Assembly (NCBI GenBank): GCA_950295325.1 | Contig: OX485807.1 | Location: 31,407,666-31,471,665 of the forward strand | Source of the DNA: Polytrichum commune | Taxonomy: Eukaryota > Streptophyta > Polytrichopsida > Polytrichales > Polytrichaceae | Reading direction: 5' to 3' | DNA: 64,000 nt | In this document: piece by piece, positions 56,326-64,000 of the stretch | Position numbering within the stretch: position 1 is the stretch's first letter | How the letters are laid out: each line of letters begins with the position of its first letter | Notes under the pieces: model-generated | What the model was told of the DNA's origin: nothing | The model's input: only the letters and a program-made list of their open reading frames with translations | Databases searched by the model: none | Program-made: the position numbers and the translations under genes

Positions 56326-58799
56326 TATATATAGTCCGATCGAAAGTCACCGATACTGCAAGGTGCCCCACAAAATCCAATCCCAAGTCTTAGCTTTCGA
56401 CTTGATTTCCGAGTCCCTAAGCTGCTCAGATTGCTGATCGCTCATAAATTTTAAAATGGACGTTTTAACATAGAAAAAAATCCAATCCCCCAGTCTCCCA
56501 CATGACGAGTACTCCAAGTGGAACACATCACAACCGTGTCCAAAACATGTAATTAACAACGACGACGACGACGACGACGACAACAACAACAAACTAATAT
56601 AACTGAAACCATGCAATCGGGCTAGCTAGCTAGTCATAATCCAATCCACAAGGATGTGATGCAACCCCTACACCGTAACCCTCAACTCTAACCACTGATG
56701 AAAATCTGCGCTCAAAAACTGCAACATACAGAGTACTCGACCCCCGAATTGCAATGATCGCACACTTGGCAAGCAGCAGCCGGCCCTTGGTTGGATCTAA
56801 ATGGAGACTCGGTAAGGAAAGAGGCAATTAGAAGCTGGTGAAGCTGAAGCTTGGCAATCGGCACCCAAAACTGTTACCGACTGAGTACGAGTAGTGGGAT
56901 GATGAGTTCCAGTTGTGCATATAGTACTTCGAGTAACTGATCTCGCAGGACTTCGAATTGCAATCCCACACTTGGCAAAAGCCAGCTACGGAGATGAAAT
57001 GGATGGGAGATAAGTTAGATGGTGGCCAGGTCTACGTAAATCAATCGTTGAGTGTGGGAGATCATTGGAATGATGGAAGTAAGCACACTAACTTAGATTA
57101 TTGAAGAGGCGGCCCGTTTGAAGGAGTCCAGGTGCGCTCCACGCGGCCTTGCGGGAGGATTGGTGGCCGTGTCCCTCGCCCTGGGGGCGGCACGTGGCGA
57201 CTATCCTTAGTTTCTCTATCCTTTCTTGCATTTTTTGGATATTTGCACTTCCAGCTTTCCATGAATAATGGAAAGTGATTTGGGCGAACCAACCCATGCA
57301 CTACCCATACACTCATTCCTTGTTGGATGCCTAAACCCTTGCCTCCAAGGAACCAATGTATGGGTTGTTTCGCCCCAGCCCTTTCCAGAAAGCTAGCTAT
57401 TCCTTAACTTACTCCTTTGGTAAGATGAATTCACATTAAATGCAAACTCGGGGCCCGCATGACTGAAGGCCCATTATCAATGCAATCTAAAAGCTCTCAT
57501 TGGTCGAAAAGGGGGAGACAGTCCAAGTTCACTCCACACTAGAGGGTGAAGGTCTAAAGGCCTACAAAAAATTCTTGAATGAAAATCCTACATGGAATCC
57601 TACATGGCATAATATGGATAAGGTTTTATGGTAGGCTGGAATACTCTTTGAGGTAGGCTTGACGCAAATTCTAGCATATCATGAACAATCAAACAATTGT
57701 CATTGGTTGCCGTAATATTTTTGTCCAATAGTAACATTTCCATAACATATAGTTAAAGACAAAACAAAGGGTCGTCTCTCTCAATAGCATACAACTCCAA
57801 GTTTTTGGAGCTTACTTGTATGTTTGTTTGTAGTAAACATTTTTTATTGATTTTTTTTATAATTGATTCACCTCGATAACAAGTTTCTCGTGAGATAGAA
57901 GTAGTTTCGAAACTCGACAATGAAGCCATAAGTCTCCTTGGATGACACAAAATCAATCACAATTTGGATTGCATGGGCCCTCATTGGCAAATAGGAATTT
58001 AAACATTTTTTTGTTCTTTCACAATGCATAATTAGAAGTGATTGGATCCCAAATGCCACCAAATGTCAAAGGTAGTGGAGATGTGACTATGGAGGAAAGG
58101 TTGACGAGACTACCACATGGATAAATTTTTATAAATTAAAAAAATTAAAAAAATTAAAGAAGAAGAAGAAGAACATCAATTTCAAAAACGATAGGAGCAC
58201 CCAAGACAAAGACAAAAAAATAATAATGTAATTGAATATGTATAGTATACAACGTACAAATGTGATCAATAAAATGCCAACAAGTACTCGAGAGGATGAT
58301 CAACAACAAGGTAGTCAAGACACACAACATAATCCACATGAGGAAGTCCAACTCCAAGTACTATTATAAACCATGAAAATTAAATTTCAAGACAAGATAG
58401 AAGGATTTCTAAAACAAATGGTCAACAAGTTTTTTAATTAATTTGATAGTTTTTTTACATGCTATAACAAATTCACTGAAGAATATGGATACACATATGA
58501 CATAATGAATACATAAAATATAATTAGTCACTCATTCATATTAGATTCAATTTTCATATCATGAAATTCTATGGATGAATTTTTAAAGCTTCATTTTGCC
58601 AAAACGATTTGGCTATTGCCTCATGCACTTTCGTAATCTCTAGCAATAAATCTTCATATTTAATTTTATTTTTATGAAAAAAAAATTCAATCTCTTTGTC
58701 AAACTCCTAACATCTCTCCAGATTATCTTTTATACTAATGATATCACTTATTTTGCCTATAATTGTCATTTCAACTCTCATTTTCTAACAATCTCTGAA
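56326..58799. other. upstream region and gene-poor stretch
   Basis: TATATATA lies immediately 5' of the ATG of the unrecognised gene (about 56327-56334) and is too close to act as its TATA box. A GAC/AAC microsatellite occurs at 56559-56592. Frames at 56630-56827 and 57088-57316 (minus) are open without recognisable motifs. No further gene is called. Confidence 0.45.
56559..56592. repeat. GAC/AAC trinucleotide microsatellite
   Basis: About six GAC units followed by four AAC units, upstream of the unrecognised gene. On the minus strand this codes a serine run in an accidental frame (56347-56616). Confidence 0.9.
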
Positions 58800-59665
58800 T
58801 GACTTATTCTCTAGTTTTTTTTTGCAATATTCTAATTTCTTTCCTATCAATTCCCTATCAAACTTGTCTTTGCTAATTGTACACATATTATGTAACACAA
58901 TACATGTAGTAACTATATGAATCATATGTTGTAAAGGTACATCAATATTTTTCATGATATTTCTATGTCTTTCATTTAGAATCTGGAAAACATGTTCTAC
59001 CCATACGTGAGTAGAACTTTGAGTAATTTCTAATTAGCTTTATAACCTTCTAAATCCTTTCAAAAATGTTTGAATGGGTTGTAAATCTATGGTCGCACTG
59101 GATGTGTACAATCTCTAATCAACTTATAAGGCAAGAATTAAATTTTTATGCAATATTTTTCCAATTTTTGCTAGTTTAAATTATATCCAATCGTGCATAC
59201 TTCTTACCTATCTGAATTCTTACTACTTCAAAACATACTTTGTGTCAACAATACCTTGTAGTAGCAAATCTGAGTAGAATGACTTTTGACAATAATAATC
59301 TTCTCCCCCAATTATAGGTGCAATAATTGGAATGTGGGATTCATCAATTGCTTTGATAATATGGGGAACTCCATAAAATGCCTCAGTTTTTTTGTGCTAA
59401 ATTCCTAAACCAAGTTGGACTTAGAAATTGCACAAATGTGCATAGCAAATGAACTTTTACCAATTTACAAAATTTCTCAATTTCTTTGAAATTCTACTTT
59501 TGGCCACCCCATATACCTCTCCTACGATATACAACATATTCTCAATCCCAAGCCTTTGTGATGATATTGCAACTCTACTTTCAAGTGAAATTATTTCTCT
59601 CATACGTGTGTTCTTCCTTTGCAAATACGGACTTGACCTCTCACCTAGAAACTTGATTGTATTAT
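58800..59665 (-). pseudogene. decayed PIF/Harbinger (HARBI1-like) transposase
   Basis: The minus-strand translation in broken frames shows the conserved order of a DDE_Tnp_4 transposase: LGERSSPYLQRKNTRMREII and RVAISSQRLGIENMLYIVGE (N-terminal helix region), VYGVAKSRISKKLRNF, FYGVPHIIKAIDESHIPII (first catalytic Asp at about 59345-59355), APIIGGEDYYCQKSFYSDLL, LLQGIVDTK, and near the end IDVPLQHMIHIVTTCIVLHN followed by CTISKDKFD. Stops interrupt at least three points, and the segment with the second Asp is scrambled. It is an inactive copy of the kind of enzyme that would have moved the PIF/Harbinger MITEs in this window. No terminal repeats were found around it. Confidence 0.85.
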
Positions 59666-61151
59666 GAGATCCACAAATTCTTTACATTAACATTTTTCCC
59701 ATGAAAGAACCCAATAATAGTCTATCAGTTTACTCTATATATATTTCTCTCAAATGCCCAAACACTACGATCACTCATTCTCATACTCCCAAAGCTATTA
59801 TTAAAATTAGGGCATAATCCTATTCTTCATTGAGTGCTAATGCTTGCATATCAAGCACATGTTGCACAATCATGTGCAAACACCAATATAAAGCCAATGC
59901 AACAAAATCCCTCCTTCTTCTCTCAAGATGATCCATGATGCTCTTCTTTCCTTCTTCACCAATGTAAAATTCAAAAAGAAAGTGAATATATATATATATA
60001 TATGGATCTGAATAATGTTATGGTGTTATTTACAATTATAATAACCACATTTTGGATGCATTTTGATATAAAATTCGGCTATGATTGGTACTAATATGCA
60101 TTGGTGTTGATGTGGAACTTGACTTGGTCTCTAGTTAAGGTTCTTAAGGCAACACATGGTCACCAAGCATAAACTTCAACGTTGAGGTGGCATTTGAGGG
60201 AGCTGTTTGTGACTACAAGGCGAGGTTGCCCACAACCACAGTAACTTGTTTCACAAAAATTTGCTATTTGAACTTGCAACCTTCATTTCATAGGAAGTAA
60301 ACAATAAGTGTCGTTATTTAAACAAGAATGAGTGTTTAGGGTTAAGTTGTACATGTATATATATCGTTTTGTTTTTTATCACATAATTTCACTTAACATG
60401 AGTATTAATTGCATAGGGAAGCACATAGTCTTGAGTTCTACAAGTCAATGCCCTTCATGAGTCCTCAAAACATTTAAGAATCAATTGTTGATGTTTACAA
60501 AGGCATTCTAAACGGTGTTTGGAGAGATTTTTCACAAGAATTCTCTAATAATTGTTTAAAATGGGCCCCAACCGGTTATTTCACATTATTTGTCAGTTTG
60601 GGTTGGATCCATCAAGTTCATCCGGTTCATTTCTCCCACTTGGCATTGTAGCTTGATTGAAATCCGGATGTGAAAAATAACCGGCCCGTAAAAAATCCAT
60701 TTAAATAATGTTTTGGCTAGTTTTCATATTTTTCTCAACTAAATTACATTTCCTCACCAAAATACTTAATTTATCCTTAGCAGAATTTGACCCTGGGTCA
60801 AATACCCCCCTACCGGTTGGGGCCTAAGGATTTACAACCCCTCAAACCACTAATGTCTTCAAAGACTCTATGACTACAAAGATCAACAAATTCATCTTAT
60901 ACACATGTCATGTAATAGAATACAAATTACAACAATAAACTTCCTTAATTTAATACCAGTAAACAAACAAACAAAAGTAAATTAAAAAAAATCATGATCT
61001 TCCTACACACTTAGATGATTTGAAGTCATTGATGGCAAGAGGGGTTTAGGTTAGTACAAGTAATCACTAACATAATAAGTTACATTTCATGTAGAAATCA
61101 CAACAAATTATTAACTCCTTATTTAGAACTAACAACTCCACATAAATGTCA
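59666..61151. other. inter-transposon region
   Basis: Contains a TA microsatellite at about 59985-60003 and a possible short MITE at 60564-60824. No exon of a cellular gene is recognised. Confidence 0.5.
60564..60824. mobile_element. possible MITE with GGCCCCAACCGGT ends
   Basis: GGCCCCAACCGGTTATTTCA at the left and ACCGGTTGGGGCC at the right form a 13-bp perfect inverted pair 261 bp apart. An inner pair GAAAAATAACCGG/CCGGTTATTTCA is also present. No clear target duplication was found, so the call is provisional. Confidence 0.5.
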
Positions 61152-62880
61152 TTATGAGTGAGAGAATAAATACCTAAACTTGATGTTGTTTTTCTGTATT
61201 TCTATGGCTTTATTAATGATTTCATGGCAATCTTCAATTGTCCCTCTCAAAACAACCTGTAAAACATTCTCCAAATGATTTGTTATCATTTTATTTATTT
61301 GTTTGGTCTTTATGCAATTTTGGACTGAAAATGCCATCTCACAACTTGCTGTGCTAATGCATTGGATTCTAGCTATCTCAGGTAGAACTAATAAGTTCTC
61401 ATATTTTATTTTTAATGTACGATTTCCGGTGGTCATTTACCAAATATCTCTGAAATTTTTGTCCAACGAATTGGTATTTACTTGTAATTGCATACAAATA
61501 ATTTCTTTTAATTATAACATAATTTATTAATGGATGGATCTTTCTTTCTCCGATTTCAGGTTCAACTCCACATTGGCCACATAACAACTTCAAATCAACA
61601 ACCCCTAACTGGCCAAACCAACTTGTCTAGATGATATATTTGTCAGATCCAATACTTTAAACAATGTCATGACATGGTTGTCTTTAAATCTAGATTCTAA
61701 TATATTGTTTACTTCCAAGGAAATATATTTTTGAAATGCCACTGCATTTATAAGGTTTTGTCCCGTTCTATCCCATATCATTTCAACGTCATGAAATTTA
61801 TCTCTCATAATCTCACTCAATAGCCTTCTCAAATATCCTTCTTGATGACCAAATTTTGGTAAAATGTGATATCTAGTTGCTCATTAAAGATCACTACTTA
61901 AATCCATAGTCTTATCAATGAAGAACATATGAATTTGTATAATATTGATATTCACCACCGAAATGTTTTTTCCAAACATTTTGTAAAATCAGCAAATTCT
62001 ACTTGCAATTGAAGCAATATATTTTTGTTCTTACACGACTTCTTAAAATAAAATGTCATTGAATTAAAATATATATATCTATTTCTGTAGACATATTTTT
62101 GTAAGTTCCAACTTTTTTTGCATCTATATCTATTAAGTTTGTCTTATGTGCCACACAATAAACAGAGGTTAAGAAAATATTTACCTTCTCTTTTAAACGC
62201 ACGGCAATTTTAGTTTGTTTGCCGATCATGGTTGATCCTTCATCAAAGCCAAATCCCATATACTTATCAAAACCTAGTCCCCATTTTTTCATGTTTTTTT
62301 GTTAATATTTCAAATATTATGCATGCATTTTTTTTCTTCACTATGTAATAATCCAAGAAAAACGCAAAGAAGAAGACATTTCTCTACAAAACTAGCAAAT
62401 ACAACAAGATGACATGTTATAAATATCTCCGTGGACTCATTAATCAAAATACCAAAAAACCTAGAATCTCAGACCTTATCTAACATTTGTTTTCGAACCA
62501 TTGATAAGATGCAAAATAAAATTTCACCACAATTTTTCTCATCACGATAAACTTCATATTAGCTTTAACAATTACAAATAAAGAACACAAACTAGAGAAC
62601 TTATAAAAATGAATGACTTCATTTTCTTTATAATATGTTGTTTGGAACAAAAAATGCATGACTTCATCGCATGTTCAATTTGCCTCTACAATACTTTTCT
62701 CCATTGTTCGCTTGACCTTGTCCAAGTCAAGCGGACATATTCTGCACTCTTCCCATGGTCTTGCAATGTTGATATTCGAATGTTAATGCTACATACAGTG
62801 GCAAAGGTTGATTTGCCCCCTTTTTGTCTACAAACTTTGCAAAAAATCTTATCTGTTATATAATCAAATTCAATCCAATC
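61152..62880 (-). pseudogene. decayed hAT transposase (BED finger to dimerisation domain)
   Basis: In minus-strand order, over broken frames: a BED-like finger block CKVCRQKGGKSTFATVCS...STLQDHGKSAEY (about 62700-62840); the transposase core GFGFDEGSTMIGKQTKIAVR then EKVNIFLTSVYCVAHKTNLI (62080-62260); a helical block GYLRRLLSEIMRDKFHDVEM (about 61780-61840) and LDLTNISSRQVGLAS; and the C-terminal hAT dimerisation motif LPEIARIQCISTASCEMAFS plus VQNCIKTK (about 61300-61400). This order is that of the hAT subgroup that includes ZNF862/KIAA1586-like proteins. Several frameshifts and stops make it inactive. Terminal repeats were not identified. Confidence 0.85.
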
Positions 62881-63275
62881 AAACTTACTATATCATGCAC
62901 CATTCCACTAACTCATAGCAATTTCCAATTAAATCAAATCCGGACAAAAATTATGACCTTCACATGATGATGATGCCTGAATAAATGTAGAGTCATCACT
63001 CTGTAAGTTCTTATACAACATAGTACGCATGCATTTTTATCTTTTCGCCATTTGAAAATAAAATTCCTAGAGTATACAAATATCCTATCTTACAATCACA
63101 AGGCATACATATTACAAACACAACTAAGAAGAAAAACCAACTACAAATAAACTACCAACACTTAATTTAAAGAGTTTCACAAATAAAGCCCTATTCCAAT
63201 GTGCATGTGCGATGATGCAATAACATGCTCCTGCACATCCAACCAGCATCAACATTCAACCTCAAAATAAGAACA
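62881..63275. other. short stretch before the palindromic MITE
   Basis: AT-rich sequence without an open frame or repeat that I can support. It may include the 5' terminal part of the decayed hAT element. Confidence 0.4.
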
Positions 63276-63439
63276 AACACCATATTCGAAATTTTGGGAA
63301 AATTCCATGATTTTGGGAAAATACAGTTTAGGTTGATTCGACCTAAAATGTACCCACTGGGTACATTTTAGGTCGACTCCACCTAAACTGTCATCAAATT
63401 GGGAGACTAGAAATCTCCCAAAATTTCGAATATGGTGTT
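63276..63439. mobile_element. 164 bp palindromic MITE
   Basis: Perfect 24-bp terminal inverted repeats start AACACCATATTCGAAATTTT. A central palindrome ACCTAAAATGTACCCA/TGGGTACATTTTAGGT is nested in a second one (ACAGTTTAGGT/ACCTAAACTGT). AACA flanks both sides (63272-63275 and 63440-63443), a possible 4-bp duplication that could also be chance. The whole element can fold into a long hairpin. Confidence 0.8.
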
Positions 63440-64000
63440 AACACATTCACAAAGCAATCAAACCAACAAACATTCACAACCCAATAAAACCAGCAATGTC
63501 ACGTGAGTTGACATCGGGGGCTAAGTCACATCGAATTAGGAGTAAATGGACTCCATTAGGAGTCCATGTGTGTTTGGATGAGTGATGGACTCCATTGGGA
63601 GTCCTAGTTAGTTGTTCATCCACTCCATGGATGAAATCCACATAGGATTGGGGTTATGTGGAGAGGAAGGCATCTTGACTTGCCATTGTTGTCAAGTCAA
63701 GTCTTGTGAGTGTGTTTTGAGAGAGAGAGAGCTTGTTGTTGCTATCTTATGGCTATGGTGTAGTAGATCATGAGTAAAGCCTTTGCATTCTTTCTCCATC
63801 ACTTGCACTCTTGGATTCTCCCTTTGTGGAGTGAGAGATAGCTTGACTCTTGTGTGTGAATTTCAGAGTTTCTTGAGCTTGTAAGAAGACTTCTTAGTTT
63901 CTTGAGTTTGGAGAGAGAAACCCTCATACTTGACAACAATGGCCTTATTTTTCATTTTTGGTTGTATTTCTGAGCTAGAAGGACCCGGTAGTGGGAGCAA
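63440..64000. other. window end, possible LTR-like sequence
   Basis: Contains the near-palindrome ATGGACTCCATTAGGAGTCCAT (63548-63569) with a related GATGGACTCCATTGGGAGTC at 63586-63605, a GA tract and a T/C-rich segment with several CTTGAG motifs. The composition resembles the R/U5 part of plant Copia-type LTRs, but no LTR terminus, primer-binding site or coding region is visible before the window ends, so no element is called. Confidence 0.3.

Noticed and set aside
1-64000. tRNA, rRNA or organelle-derived segments
   Set aside because: I saw no A-box/B-box pair with a cloverleaf and no rRNA or plastid gene sequence on either strand; a dedicated scan could still find a diverged one.

Overview
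This is a nuclear segment of a land-plant genome. It has AT-rich intergenic DNA, genes split by GT-AG introns, and very many short inverted-repeat transposons. Three genes can be rebuilt exon by exon with consistent splice phases: the U5 snRNP WD40 protein SNRNP40 (minus, 8916-13940, 8 exons, 349 aa), the nexin-dynein regulatory complex subunit DRC4/GAS8 (minus, 16581-23527, 11 exons, 451 aa) and a WAT1/UMAMIT-type EamA transporter (plus, 34629-39721, 7 exons, 382 aa). A fourth gene (minus, 52721-56325, 5 exons, about 426 aa) has a sound exon chain but I do not recognise it. DRC4 is a motile-flagellum protein. Together with plant-type SNRNP40 and WAT1 it points to a plant with swimming sperm (bryophyte, lycophyte, fern, or cycad/ginkgo) and argues against a flowering plant or conifer. 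I cannot fix the species.

Layout. 1-2650: a possible last exon of a truncated gene, then a tandem plus inverted array of a ~217 bp repeat (family A) and a nested pair of MITEs. 2650-8900: gene-poor DNA. 8916-14200: SNRNP40 and its promoter with a telo-box. 14290-15397: a family A copy and a 409 bp element with 8-bp target duplications. 16581-23527: DRC4, with a family A copy and a 115 bp triplication in intron 1. 24000-34600: no recognised gene; a family A copy, a CACTA-type end, G-quadruplex motifs and a PIF/Harbinger-type MITE. 34629-39721: the WAT1-type gene, whose introns hold at least four MITEs. 40000-52700: repeats, including a decayed LINE (45.3-47.0 kb). 52721-56325: the unrecognised gene. 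58.8-59.7 kb: a dead PIF/Harbinger transposase. 61.15-62.9 kb: a dead hAT transposase. 63.28-63.44 kb: a palindromic MITE.

The genes look like independent housekeeping or cell-biology loci (splicing, flagellar motility, transport), not a cluster. The most notable part is the transposon record. Several MITEs have intact terminal repeats and target-site duplications. One insertion is proved by an empty paralogous site elsewhere in the window, and both superfamilies they belong to (hAT, PIF/Harbinger) have transposase relics here.
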